Made by a program: the position numbers and the translations under genes. Positions 32,112 to 41,200 of a stretch of 51,165 bases of DNA are shown here, one piece after another (positions within the stretch are counted from its first letter, which is position 1; each line of letters begins with the position of its first letter). Below the pieces are notes generated by a model, which worked only from the letters and a program-made list of their open reading frames with translations, was not told the DNA's origin and searched no databases. Source of the stretch: Pseudomonadota bacterium (GTDB lineage Bacteria; Pseudomonadota; Alphaproteobacteria; Rickettsiales; UBA3002); assembly GCA_040384265.1 (NCBI GenBank), contig JAZKJM010000005.1, forward strand, positions 1 through 51,165, read 5' to 3'.

Positions 32112-32740
32112 TGGCATCGAGCGAACTCAAAACCCGCGTCATGAGTGCCGTTATTCTCGGCATAGCGGTGTTATTCATCACCTGGTGGAGCGCCGAAAGT
32201 TTCGCGCTGATGTGTGCGCTTGGTGGAGTGGTGGTGATGCGCGAATGGCGCGCGCTCACTCGCATGCGCCCATGGTATTTCGCACCGTTGGGCATAGTTT
32301 ATATCGGCGCGGCTTTTGCAGCGCTTGTGTATGTGCGTTATGAAAATATCGCCATTCTCTGGTCGCTGTTTGCGATTGTTTGGTCGGGCGACGTGGCGGC
32401 TTACTTTGTTGGGCAAAAATTCGGCACCCATAAAATCGCACCACGCATCAGCCCCGGCAAAAGCTGGGAGGGGTTGGCGGGTGCAATCGTGGTTAGCGCT
32501 GCGGTGGCAGCCGTGCTGGGCCGCGTTGCGCCAGTGCCGCATGCGATTTTGGGCGGGTTGTTCGCTATTATGGGCCTTGCCGGGGATATGTTTGAATCCT
32601 CCCTCAAGCGCCGTGCGGGGGTGAAGGATAGCGGCAGCCTCATTCCCGGCCATGGCGGCTTGTTCGACCGGGTGGATGCGCTGCTGCCCTGCGCCATTTT
32701 TGCCGCCGCGGCGCTATACATTCGCCTTCATGTTCAGTAA
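32111..32740 (+). CDS. cdsA: Phosphatidate cytidylyltransferase (short form)
   Basis: The 209-aa membrane enzyme converts phosphatidic acid and CTP to CDP-diacylglycerol, precursor of all phospholipids. The C-terminal signature KRRAGVKDSGSLIPGHGG, followed by LFDRVDAL, is complete, and SPGKSWEG and WSGDVAAYFVGQ precede it. It is about 60 residues shorter than E. coli CdsA because it lacks N-terminal helices; short forms are common in alphaproteobacteria. It is translationally coupled to uppS and its 3' end overlaps the likely dxr start. Confidence 0.94.
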   Translation: MASSELKTRVMSAVILGIAVLFITWWSAESFALMCALGGVVVMREWRALTRMRPWYFAPLGIVYIGAAFAALVYVRYENIAILWSLFAIVWSGDVAAYFVGQKFGTHKIAPRISPGKSWEGLAGAIVVSAAVAAVLGRVAPVPHAILGGLFAIMGLAGDMFESSLKRRAGVKDSGSLIPGHGGLFDRVDALLPCAIFAAAALYIRLHVQ

Positions 32741-33932
32741 TCCTGACGCCATGCAGCAGCCCCACCCCATCACAGCTCCCCAGCGTGTCAGCATTCTCGG
32801 CGCGACCGGCTCGATTGGCGAGAGCACCTTGCGCGTCATCGCCCAGCATCCGCAGCGCTTCACCATCGCGGCGCTGACTGCGCAGGAGAATGCAGACAAG
32901 CTGATCGCCCTCGCCCGCCAATTCAGGCCATCGCTGGTGGCGATTGGCAATGCCGCCCATGCGGCGGCGGTGACCAGCGCGCTTGCGCCGCTTAACATTC
33001 GCGTGGTCGCAGGCGCGGCAGGCATCGAGGAAGCGGCAGCCGAAGCGGCGGATATTACCGTGGCGGCGATTGTCGGCGCGGCCGGGCTGGTGCCCGTGAT
33101 GCGCGCCATTGCGCAGGGCAAGCGCGTTGCTATCGCCAATAAAGAAGCGCTGGTCTGTGCCGGTCAGCTGGTGATGGCGGCCTGCAAAACCTACGGCACC
33201 GCGCTGCTGCCGATTGATTCTGAACATAACGCCATTTTCCAGGTGCTGAGCGCACCTCAGCGCACGGCGGTCGAGAAAATCACCCTCACCGCTTCCGGTG
33301 GCCCACTGCTGCGCCGCCCGCTTGCGACGATGGATGCCGTCACCCCCGCCGAAGCCGTGAAGCACCCGCGCTGGAGCATGGGCGCGAAAATTTCCGTCGA
33401 TTCGGCGACGATGATGAATAAGGGGCTGGAGCTGATCGAGGCGCATTACCTGTTCGACATGCCCGCTGAACAGATCGACGTGCTGATCCACCCGGAATCT
33501 ATCATCCACTCGCTGGTGCATTATGCGGATGGCTCGGTGCTCGCGCAATTGGGCATGCCAGATATGGCGATCCCCATCGCCTACGCGCTGAGCTGGCCGG
33601 AGCGCATTGCGGTCGCCACGCCCCGCCTCGACCTTGCCGCCACCGGCGCGCTGCATTTCGAGCCGGTGGAGGAAGCCCGCTTCCCGGCCCTTGCCCTCGC
33701 CCGCGCCGCCCTCGCGCAAGGCCCGGCGCAGATGATCGCGCTGAATGCTGCCAATGAAATCGCGGTTGCGCAGTTTTTGGCCGGAAAGATTCCCTTCACC
33801 GCCATTGCGCGAATCGCCGCGCGCGTTGTAGAACAGATGGAGGGCGCGCCGATCAGCACTATCACGGATGTGATGGAAGCCGATGCTGTCGCCCGTAACC
33901 GCGCTAAAGGAGCGTCCGATGCAATGGTTTGA
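32730..33932 (+). CDS. dxr: 1-deoxy-D-xylulose 5-phosphate reductoisomerase
   Basis: The 400-aa enzyme performs the committed NADPH-dependent step of the MEP isoprenoid pathway, feeding UppS upstream. Key regions are the Rossmann loop ILGATGSIGESTL, ALVCAGQLVM, the substrate/metal region DSEHNAIFQ, WSMGAKISVDSATMMNKGLE and HPESIIHSLV. ATG 32730 overlaps the cdsA end by 11 bp; ATG 32751 is an alternative 7 codons later, and neither has a clear ribosome site. The 3' end overlaps rseP by 14 bp. Confidence 0.95.
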   Translation: MFSNPDAMQQPHPITAPQRVSILGATGSIGESTLRVIAQHPQRFTIAALTAQENADKLIALARQFRPSLVAIGNAAHAAAVTSALAPLNIRVVAGAAGIEEAAAEAADITVAAIVGAAGLVPVMRAIAQGKRVAIANKEALVCAGQLVMAACKTYGTALLPIDSEHNAIFQVLSAPQRTAVEKITLTASGGPLLRRPLATMDAVTPAEAVKHPRWSMGAKISVDSATMMNKGLELIEAHYLFDMPAEQIDVLIHPESIIHSLVHYADGSVLAQLGMPDMAIPIAYALSWPERIAVATPRLDLAATGALHFEPVEEARFPALALARAALAQGPAQMIALNAANEIAVAQFLAGKIPFTAIARIAARVVEQMEGAPISTITDVMEADAVARNRAKGASDAMV

Positions 33933-35046
33933 AACGGCTTTTCACTACGCATGGTCGTTCGCGCTGATTATCAGCATCATCGTTTTTATTCATGAGTATG
34001 GCCATTTTCTTGCCGCGCGCCTGTGTGGCGTCACGGTGGAAACCTTCTCCATCGGCTTTGGCCGCGAGATCATCGGCCGTACGGACCGGCGCGGTACCCG
34101 CTGGAAAATCGCCCTCTTTCCGCTGGGTGGTTATGTAAAAATGCTTGGTGATTCAAGCGCCGCCAGCACGCCCGATAGTGAAGCGCTCGGCGCCATGAGC
34201 GCGGAACAACGCAAGCGTAGCCTGCACCATCAGCCGCTATGGGCCAAGGCATTCATTGTTGCTGCCGGGCCGCTGGCGAACTTCCTGCTGACTATTGCGG
34301 TGTTTACCTATTTCATTTTCACCGTCGGCATCGCCTCGACCGAGCCGGTGGTGGGTGAAATTATGCCCAAGACACCCGCCGCCAGTGCCGGCCTCAAGCC
34401 CGGCGACCGCATCCTGAAAGTCGACGGCAAGGTGATGCACAGCTTTGCCGATATTCCCGATGCGCTGCTGACCAATCTCTACACGCCCATCCATCTCAGC
34501 GTGCTGCGCGGCGAAACGATGCTCGACCTCACCATTACCCCAATTGAGTTTGAGGAAAAAGACCTCACCGGCAATCTCAGCAAGCGGCCGCTGATTGGCA
34601 TTCGCAGCAAACAAATCACGCGGGTGGATGTGAATTTCGTTACCGCGCTTTGGCTTGCCACTGAGAAAACCTATGACCTGTGCGCCACCAACCTGCATGC
34701 GCTGGGGCAGATGATCACGGGCGACCGCAGCGTGCGCGGCCTCACCGGCACGCTCGGCATCGCCAAGCTTTCGGGGGATGTGACGCAGCAGGGCGAAACC
34801 ACCCGCGCCACCGTGCTGACATTGATGTGGTTTATCGCCATTCTTTCCGCAGGCATTGGGCTGGTGAATCTCTTCCCACTGCCGATGCTGGATGGCGGGC
34901 ATTTGTTTTTCTATGGCATCGAGGCCCTGCGTGGCCGCCCGGTTTCGGAGAAAATTCAGGAATACAGCTACCGCGCTGGCTTCGCCGTCATCATGATGCT
35001 GATGGCGTTTACGCTGTTTAATGATGCACGAAAAATCTTCTTCTAG
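33919..35046 (+). CDS. rseP: RIP site-2 metalloprotease
   Basis: The 375-aa polytopic protease has the zinc motif HEYGH near residue 24 in the first helix, a GYVKMLGD loop, one recognisable PDZ domain (KTPAASAGLKPGDRILKVDG), and the C-terminal NLFPLPMLDGGH that supplies the third metal ligand (Asp). RseP-type enzymes cleave membrane anti-sigma factors and leftover signal peptides. ATG 33919 follows AAAGGAG. It overlaps dxr by 14 bp and precedes bamA, the usual order. Confidence 0.95.
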   Translation: MQWFETAFHYAWSFALIISIIVFIHEYGHFLAARLCGVTVETFSIGFGREIIGRTDRRGTRWKIALFPLGGYVKMLGDSSAASTPDSEALGAMSAEQRKRSLHHQPLWAKAFIVAAGPLANFLLTIAVFTYFIFTVGIASTEPVVGEIMPKTPAASAGLKPGDRILKVDGKVMHSFADIPDALLTNLYTPIHLSVLRGETMLDLTITPIEFEEKDLTGNLSKRPLIGIRSKQITRVDVNFVTALWLATEKTYDLCATNLHALGQMITGDRSVRGLTGTLGIAKLSGDVTQQGETTRATVLTLMWFIAILSAGIGLVNLFPLPMLDGGHLFFYGIEALRGRPVSEKIQEYSYRAGFAVIMMLMAFTLFNDARKIFF

Positions 35047-35064
35047 CGTCTGCGCGCAGAAAAA

Positions 35065-35083
35065 TTACTATATACTGTAGTAA
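35065..35083. promoter_or_regulatory. Inverted repeat with -10-like core upstream of bamA
   Basis: TTACTA (35065-35070) and TAGTAA (35078-35083) are perfect arms around a 7-nt centre. The centre holds the -10-like TATACT (35071-35076). No convincing -35 is seen. This could be a promoter with an overlapping operator about 50 bp before the bamA start. Confidence 0.35.
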
Positions 35084-35133
35084 CCGCGTAAATTCACTTG
35101 CTTGGCCGGGCGCTTTGCCGCTAGTGGAGAGTC

Positions 35134-37404
35134 ATGCATTATTCTACGCGATTCTTTTCATTACTTGCAGTCGGGTTGGCGCTCAGCATCGCCCCGCACG
35201 CGCATGCAGATGAGCTGGTCAAAGAAATCCGCATCGAAGGCAACCAACGGCTCGAACCTGCCGCGGTGCTCACCTATCTGGGCATCCGCACCGGCCAGAG
35301 CGTTACGGCCTACGACCTCGATCTCAGTGTCAAAAAGCTTTATGAAACCGGCTTCTTCTCGGATGTCGGCGTCAATACGGAAAATGGCGTGCTGACGGTT
35401 CATGTGGTCGAAAACGCCAGCATCAACCAGGTGATTTTTGAAGGCAATAGCAAGATCAGCAAGGATGATCTCGAAAAAGAGATCACCCTGAAATCGCGCT
35501 CCGTCTATACGCGGACCAAGGTGCAGAGCGACCTGAAGCGCCTGCTCGATGTGTATCGTCGCAACGGCCGCTACTCGGCAGAAATCACACCGCAGATTAT
35601 CCAGTTGGAGCAAAACCGCGTCAACCTGATCTATAATATTACGGAAGGGCCGAAAGCCTTTATCGAAAAAATTTCCTTCATCGGCAATGAGACCTATCCC
35701 TCGACCACGCTGGAAAAAATTATCAGCTCGTCGCGTGAGCGCTGGTATCAATTCCTCAGCGACAGCGACAAATACGACGCCGATCGCCTGCAATACGATC
35801 AGGAATTGCTGCGTAAATATTACCTCGAAAACGGATACGCCGATTTCAAAGTGAAATCCGCCATCGCCGAACTATCGCCGCAGCGCGATGCGTTTTACCT
35901 GACCTTCACGCTGGAAGAAGGCGAACAATACACGCTGGGTAATGTGGATGTGGTGACCAAGCTCGCCAAGAGCCGCACGCCGGATCTCGCCCCTTCCATC
36001 AGCACCCAGAGCGGCGATCTCTATAATGCGACCGAGGTCGAAGATAGCATCAACAAAATGACCGATGTGCTGGGCGATAACGGCTTTGCGTTTGTCGAAA
36101 TCAACCCTGAGGTGAAGCGCCGACCGGGTAACGAAAAAATCATCGACCTGACCTACAATATCACCGAAGGGCCGAAGGTCTATGTCGAGCGCATCAATAT
36201 TTTCGGCAACATGCGCACGCTGGATAATGTGATCCGCCGCGAGTTCAAACTGTCCGAGGGCGACGCCTATTCTTCCAGCAAGCTCAAGCGCACCGAGCAA
36301 CGCCTGAACAACCTTGGCTATTTCGAGAAGGTCAACATCGCCCGCACCCCCGGCACCGCTGGCGATAAAACCCAGCTCGATGTGGAAGTGACTGAAAAAT
36401 CCACCGGCGAAATTACCTTCGGCGCCGGGTTCTCGACCTCAGACGGGCCGATCGCTGACTTTGGCATCAAGGAAAAGAACTTCCTCGGCGGCGGTCAGGA
36501 ACTGCGCGCCCGCGCTCAGGTTGGCGGCAACCGCCAGCAATATGACATCGGCTTCACCGAGCCCTATTTCCTCGGCCGCGAGCTGGAGGCTGGTTTCGAC
36601 ATTTATAAAACCGTGCAGAACTATCAGGATAATTCATCCTTCGACCGCGAGGCGCTCGGCAGTGTCTTCAAGCTCGGCTACAGCCTGAGTGAGCATATGA
36701 AGCACCAGCTGCGCTACACGATTGAAGAAAGCAAGATCAGCAACGTCGATGTCAACGCCTCGACCTACATCAAGCAGCAGGAAGGCACCTCCCTCGTTTC
36801 CATGGTTGGCCAATCCTTCATCGGCGATTACCGTGACAATAAATTCAATCCCACGACTGGCTATTACTGGCGCATCAACCAGGATGTGGCGGGCCTCGGC
36901 GGCGACGATAAATTCATGCGCCATGAAGTGCAGGGTGAGTATTACATCCCAATCGCCAAAAAATGGACGTTTGTCACCAACGGTTCCGCCGGAAATATTT
37001 TTGGCATCGGTGAAAATGTACGTATCAACCAGCGCTTCTTCCTTGGTGGCCAGCAGATACGCGGCTTCGCCAACGCCGGTCTTGGCCCACGCGACATCAA
37101 CACCCGCGACGCCCTTGGTGGCAACAGCTACTATACCGCCAGTGGCGAGGTCCGCTTCCCGCTTGGCCTGCCGGATGACCTCGGCGTCAGCGGCGCGGCC
37201 TTTGTCGATGCCGGCAGCTTGTGGGACATTGATGCCACGGGCCCGGGCATTGCTTCTGCCAACACCATGCGCGCTGCGGGCGGGGTGGGTGTGGCGTGGT
37301 CATCGCCATTTGGCCCCATCCGCATCGATTTCGCCCTGCCGTTCATGAAGCAGGATTACGACGACACAGAAGTCGTCCGCTTCAACTTCGGCACGCGCTT
37401 CTAA
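35134..37404 (+). CDS. bamA: Outer membrane protein assembly factor BamA
   Basis: The 756-aa protein has a signal peptide (cleavage near AHA-DEL), then five POTRA-type repeats (for example VKEIRIEGNQRLEPAAVLTY and VERINIFGNMRTLDNVIRRE), then a 16-strand Omp85 barrel with the QIRGF lid motif near residue 640 and a C-terminal aromatic residue (NFGTRF). BamA inserts beta-barrel proteins into the outer membrane. GTGGAGA precedes ATG 35134. Gene order rseP-bamA-skp-lpxD is canonical. Length is slightly under the E. coli protein. Confidence 0.97.
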   Translation: MHYSTRFFSLLAVGLALSIAPHAHADELVKEIRIEGNQRLEPAAVLTYLGIRTGQSVTAYDLDLSVKKLYETGFFSDVGVNTENGVLTVHVVENASINQVIFEGNSKISKDDLEKEITLKSRSVYTRTKVQSDLKRLLDVYRRNGRYSAEITPQIIQLEQNRVNLIYNITEGPKAFIEKISFIGNETYPSTTLEKIISSSRERWYQFLSDSDKYDADRLQYDQELLRKYYLENGYADFKVKSAIAELSPQRDAFYLTFTLEEGEQYTLGNVDVVTKLAKSRTPDLAPSISTQSGDLYNATEVEDSINKMTDVLGDNGFAFVEINPEVKRRPGNEKIIDLTYNITEGPKVYVERINIFGNMRTLDNVIRREFKLSEGDAYSSSKLKRTEQRLNNLGYFEKVNIARTPGTAGDKTQLDVEVTEKSTGEITFGAGFSTSDGPIADFGIKEKNFLGGGQELRARAQVGGNRQQYDIGFTEPYFLGRELEAGFDIYKTVQNYQDNSSFDREALGSVFKLGYSLSEHMKHQLRYTIEESKISNVDVNASTYIKQQEGTSLVSMVGQSFIGDYRDNKFNPTTGYYWRINQDVAGLGGDDKFMRHEVQGEYYIPIAKKWTFVTNGSAGNIFGIGENVRINQRFFLGGQQIRGFANAGLGPRDINTRDALGGNSYYTASGEVRFPLGLPDDLGVSGAAFVDAGSLWDIDATGPGIASANTMRAAGGVGVAWSSPFGPIRIDFALPFMKQDYDDTEVVRFNFGTRF

Positions 37405-37490
37405 CCTACTGTAACTGCCACTGGACAGGGCGTTGGAAATAGTGCAGATTGCCGTCGATTTTTGTCTCACCCTTTAAAAGGTTCCTTCCC

Positions 37491-38015
37491 ATGAAAAAAT
37501 TCCTGCTCGTCGCCCTCGCCTCGTTGGCCCTCGTTGCCAGCCCGGCCCTTGCTGAAACCACCACCGGCGTGGTGAACATCGCCAAAATCATGCGCGATTC
37601 CAAAGCCGCGACCTCGGTGCGCAACCAGCTGCAAGCAAAGCAAAAAGCCTTCCAGTCGGATCTGGACGCCAAAGAAAAATCCCTCCTCGCTGAGGATCAG
37701 GCATTGGTAAAACAAAAAGACATGCCCGATAAAGATGCATTCCAGAAAAAAGTCACCGAGTTCCGCCAGAAAGCCGCCACCGAGCAGCAAGCGGTCAAAG
37801 TGAAAAAAGACCAGCTGGATAAAGCCTTCGGCACCGCGCTGGAAGAAATCCAGAAAAACGTCGTCGATGTGGTGAAGCAAGTCGCTACCGAGAAAAAACT
37901 GACGCTGGTGCTCTCCTCCGCACAAGTGCTGTATACGGATAACTCGCTCGACCTGACGGACGAAGTGCTCAAGCGCTTGGATTCGAAGCTGCCGAACGTC
38001 GCTGTCAAATTCTAG
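37491..38015 (+). CDS. skp: OmpH/Skp-type periplasmic chaperone
   Basis: The 174-aa protein starts with a clear signal peptide (MKKFLLVALASLALVASPALA). The mature part opens with GVVNIAKIMRDSKAATSV, the OmpH-family first strand and helix, followed by a long charged coiled-coil (KQKAFQSDLDAKEKSLLAE and on) and a returning helix ending in a beta segment (TLVLSSAQVLYTDNSLDLT). Skp trimers hold unfolded outer membrane proteins for BamA. AAGG precedes ATG 37491. The position between bamA and lpxD is canonical. Confidence 0.92.
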   Translation: MKKFLLVALASLALVASPALAETTTGVVNIAKIMRDSKAATSVRNQLQAKQKAFQSDLDAKEKSLLAEDQALVKQKDMPDKDAFQKKVTEFRQKAATEQQAVKVKKDQLDKAFGTALEEIQKNVVDVVKQVATEKKLTLVLSSAQVLYTDNSLDLTDEVLKRLDSKLPNVAVKF

Positions 38016-38035
38016 CCTGACGCGATTTCACGTTC

Positions 38036-39067
38036 ATGGTTGACCGCCGCTTTTTCATCAATCACGGCCCGTTTGCTGTCGGCGACATCGCCGCAGCAAC
38101 GGGCACCGTGTTGCAGCCTGGGGCGGATGCCACCCGGTTGATGAAAGACGTCGCGCCGCTTGACCGCGCGGGTGAACAGGACATCAGCTTTTTCGATAAT
38201 TCCAAATACGCCGACCAGTTCGCCAACTCTGGCGCGGGCGCCTGTTTCGTGCGCGCCAAATACGCCGAGCTCGCACCCAAATCGATGATCGTGCTGCTGA
38301 GCGAAGACCCCTACCGCTGCTACGCGCTGGCCGCTCAGAAATTCTATCCCCACGCCCGTCCCGCCCCCGGCATCGCGCCCGGCGCCGTGATCGACCCTAC
38401 CGCCACCCTCGGCCACGACGTGGCCATCGCCAGCGGTGCGGTGATTGGCGCGGATGTGGTGCTGGGCGACCGCTGCTCCATCGGCCCCAATGCCGTGATT
38501 GCCGATGGCGTGCAGATCGGCGACGACAGCAGCATCGGCGCACTCAGCAGCATCACCCACAGCATTATCGGCAAGCGCGCGATCATCCATCGCGGCGTGC
38601 ATATCGGGCAGGATGGCTTCGGCTTCGCCCTCGGCCGCGACGGGCATGTGAAAGTGCCCCAGCTCGGCCGCGTCATCATCGGGGATGATGTTGAAATTGG
38701 TTCTGGCACCACCATCGACCGCGGCACCGGCCCGGACACGCTGATTGGCGACGGCACCAAGATCGATAACCTTGTGCAGCTGGGCCATAATGTGCAGCTG
38801 GGCAAACGCGTGATTATCGTCGCCCAGTGCGGCATTTCCGGCTCCACCCGCATTGGCGACGGCACCATCATCGGCGGTCAGGTGGGCATTGCCGGGCATC
38901 TCAAAATCGGTGCGGGCGTCAAGGTTGCAGCGCAATCGGGCGTCATGCACGACCTTCCTTCCGGCGGCTCATACGGCGGCAGCCCAGCCATTCCCTCGCT
39001 CGAATGGCACCGCCAGACCATCGCCGTTTCACGACTCAACAAACCAAAACGAGGCTCGAATGAGTGA
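38036..39067 (+). CDS. lpxD: UDP-3-O-acylglucosamine N-acyltransferase
   Basis: The 343-aa enzyme adds the N-linked acyl chain in lipid A synthesis. It has an N-terminal uridine-binding domain ([19 protein letters not shown]), then a left-handed beta-helix of hexapeptide repeats (for example [19 protein letters not shown]). [15 protein letters not shown] and [11 protein letters not shown] contain the catalytic-type histidines, and [18 protein letters not shown] is typical of the C-terminus. Its 3' end overlaps fabZ by 8 bp. Confidence 0.96.
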   Translation: MVDRRFFINHGPFAVGDIAAATGTVLQPGADATRLMKDVAPLDRAGEQDISFFDNSKYADQFANSGAGACFVRAKYAELAPKSMIVLLSEDPYRCYALAAQKFYPHARPAPGIAPGAVIDPTATLGHDVAIASGAVIGADVVLGDRCSIGPNAVIADGVQIGDDSSIGALSSITHSIIGKRAIIHRGVHIGQDGFGFALGRDGHVKVPQLGRVIIGDDVEIGSGTTIDRGTGPDTLIGDGTKIDNLVQLGHNVQLGKRVIIVAQCGISGSTRIGDGTIIGGQVGIAGHLKIGAGVKVAAQSGVMHDLPSGGSYGGSPAIPSLEWHRQTIAVSRLNKPKRGSNE

Positions 39068-39539
39068 ACCCTTCGTCATCAATCCCGAACTCAAAAGCTT
39101 CGATGTCATGGGCATCCAGAAGCTCATCCCGCATCGTTATCCGTTTCTGATGATCGACCGTTGCGTCAATATCGTCGATGGGAAATCGATCGTCGGCATC
39201 AAAAACGTGACCTGCAATGAGCCGTATTTTCAGGGCCATTTTCCCAACCATCCGGTGATGCCCGGCGTCCTCATTGTTGAGGCGATGGCGCAATCGGCCG
39301 CCGTGCTCGTCATGAACACGCTCGGCCAGACCGCGCATGGCAAAGTGGTGTATTTCATGTCTGTCGAAGGCTCGAAATTCCGCAAGCCCGTCGTACCGGG
39401 CGATGTGCTCTACATCCACTGCGAAGCACAGAAAAGCCGTGGCAATGTCTGGAAATTCTCCGGCGTCGCCAAGGTCGATGGCAACAAGGTCGCCGAAGCC
39501 GTCTACAGCGCGATGATCATGGATGAAAAGGGCGCGTAA
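39060..39539 (+). CDS. fabZ: 3-hydroxyacyl-[acyl-carrier-protein] dehydratase FabZ
   Basis: The 159-aa hot-dog-fold enzyme dehydrates 3-hydroxyacyl-ACP in fatty acid elongation, competing with LpxA/LpxD for the same hydroxyacyl pool. The [12 protein letters not shown] motif and catalytic [20 protein letters not shown] (His and Glu) are intact. ATG 39060 lies inside the lpxD end and its stop overlaps lpxA (TAATG), so lpxD-fabZ-lpxA are translationally coupled. Confidence 0.97.
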   Translation: MSEPFVINPELKSFDVMGIQKLIPHRYPFLMIDRCVNIVDGKSIVGIKNVTCNEPYFQGHFPNHPVMPGVLIVEAMAQSAAVLVMNTLGQTAHGKVVYFMSVEGSKFRKPVVPGDVLYIHCEAQKSRGNVWKFSGVAKVDGNKVAEAVYSAMIMDEKGA

Positions 39540-40345
39540 TGAGTTCCACCATCCATCCCACCGCGGTGATTGCTGAGGGCGCAAAGCTCGGCGCGAATGT
39601 TTATGTCGGCCCGTATTGCGTCGTCGGCGCGAACGTCACCCTGGGTGACGGCGTGCGCCTGCTCAGCCATGTCGTGATCGATGGCGACACCAGCATCGGC
39701 GCAGGCACGGAGATTTTTCCGTTTGCCTCCATTGGTCACCGCCCGCAGGATAAGAAATTCAACGGCGAGAATTCGCGCCTTGTCATCGGCGCACGCAACG
39801 TCATCCGCGAGCATGTCACTATGAATCCGGGCACCGAAGGCGGCGGGCTCATCACCACCGTCGGCGATGATTGTTTGTTCATGGCCGCCACCCATGTGGC
39901 GCATGATTGCATCATCGGCAACGGCGTGATTCTTGCCAACAACGCCACCCTCGCCGGCCATGTCAGCGTTGGCGATGGCGCGATCATCGGCGGGTTGGCT
40001 GCAGTGCACCAGTTCGTGCGCATCGGCGCGTATGCGTTCGTCGGCGGCATGGCCGCGGTCGAAAAAGACGTCATCCCCTACGGCATGGTGGTTGGCGAGC
40101 GGGCCAACCTTGCGGGCCTCAACCTTGTCGGCCTCAAGCGCCGCAACATCGAGCGCGAGCATATCCACGCGCTGCGCCATCTCTATAAGCAGCTGTTCGA
40201 AGCCAGCGGCGGCACCCTCAGCGAGCGCGCCGCCACGCTGAACACGGCGGATGCGAAAGCGGAAGTCAAAGCCCTGCTCGACTTCGTGCTGACCGATTCC
40301 TCGCGCTCTTTTTGCACGCCGAAAATCGACCGTGAGGCTGCGTGA
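39539..40345 (+). CDS. lpxA: UDP-N-acetylglucosamine O-acyltransferase
   Basis: The 268-aa enzyme starts lipid A synthesis by 3-O-acylation of UDP-GlcNAc. It is a hexapeptide beta-helix (IHPTAVIAEGAKLGANVYVG at the start) with the ATHVAHDCIIGN segment carrying the catalytic His, and VVGERANLAGLNLVGLKRR before the C-terminal helical domain. Length matches the family. It is coupled to fabZ and overlaps lpxI by 4 bp. Confidence 0.96.
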   Translation: MSSTIHPTAVIAEGAKLGANVYVGPYCVVGANVTLGDGVRLLSHVVIDGDTSIGAGTEIFPFASIGHRPQDKKFNGENSRLVIGARNVIREHVTMNPGTEGGGLITTVGDDCLFMAATHVAHDCIIGNGVILANNATLAGHVSVGDGAIIGGLAAVHQFVRIGAYAFVGGMAAVEKDVIPYGMVVGERANLAGLNLVGLKRRNIEREHIHALRHLYKQLFEASGGTLSERAATLNTADAKAEVKALLDFVLTDSSRSFCTPKIDREAA

Positions 40346-41199
40346 GCGCGGCCGCACTTGCTGTGCCCACCTTGCCAACCCTTGGCATCATTGCCGGTGG
40401 CGGCGAGCTGCCCCGCACGCTGATCCGCGCCTGCCAGGAGCTGAACCGTCCCTATTACGTGCTGGCCCTGCAAGATAGCGCGGATGAGCTGACGATTGCG
40501 CTGGCGGGCGAGCAGCACAGCGTCATCCGCATGGGTGCGATCGGCAAAGCGCTCGAGATCCTGCGCGCCAACCATGTCACCGAGCTGGTGCTCGCAGGCC
40601 GCGTCACCCGGCCCAAAGTCTCCACCCTACGCCCGGATTTAAAAGGTGCGAAGCTGCTGACCCGCCTTGGCAGCCAGTTCCTGAGCGGCGATAACGAGCT
40701 GCTTTCGGGCGTGATCGAATTTTTCGAGGAAGAAGGCTTCCACGTCACCGGTGCGGAGGCCATCGTCAAAGACCTCCTCGCGCCGGAAGGCATGATCGGC
40801 TCCATCTATCCCGATAAGCGCGCCCAGTCGGATATCGAAATCGGCGCGCGCGTCGCCCGCGCCATCGGCGCGCTGGATATTGGCCAGGCGGTCATCATCC
40901 AGAACGGGCTGACGCTGGGTGTGGAAGCCGTCGAGGGCACGGATGGGCTCATCACCCGCTGCGCGCCGCTCAAGCTGGAAGACAAAGGCGGCGTGCTGGT
41001 GAAGGTTAAAAAACCGCAGCAGGAAAAACGCGTGGACCTGCCAACCATCGGCCGCTCCACCATCGAGCGGATTGCCGAATGCGGCTTTGCCGGTATTGCG
41101 GTTGAGGCAGGCGGCTCGCTCATCCTCGGCCGTCGCGAAGTTGCGCGGCTGGCGGATGCGCTGGGCGTTTTTGTCATCGGCTTTTCGATTCTGGAATAG
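40342..41199 (+). CDS. lpxI: UDP-2,3-diacylglucosamine pyrophosphatase LpxI
   Basis: The 285-aa protein is LpxI (formerly DUF1009), which replaces LpxH in most alphaproteobacteria and cleaves UDP-2,3-diacylglucosamine to lipid X. Markers include LGIIAGGGELPRTLI at the N-terminus, ELVLAGRVTRPKVSTLRPD, SGDNELLSGVIEFFEEEGF and AVIIQNGLTLGVEAVEGTDG. The start is GTG 40342, overlapping the lpxA stop (GTGA). The lpxB gene follows after one base, so the three act as one unit. Confidence 0.94.
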   Translation: MSAAALAVPTLPTLGIIAGGGELPRTLIRACQELNRPYYVLALQDSADELTIALAGEQHSVIRMGAIGKALEILRANHVTELVLAGRVTRPKVSTLRPDLKGAKLLTRLGSQFLSGDNELLSGVIEFFEEEGFHVTGAEAIVKDLLAPEGMIGSIYPDKRAQSDIEIGARVARAIGALDIGQAVIIQNGLTLGVEAVEGTDGLITRCAPLKLEDKGGVLVKVKKPQQEKRVDLPTIGRSTIERIAECGFAGIAVEAGGSLILGRREVARLADALGVFVIGFSILE

Positions 41200-41200
41200 C

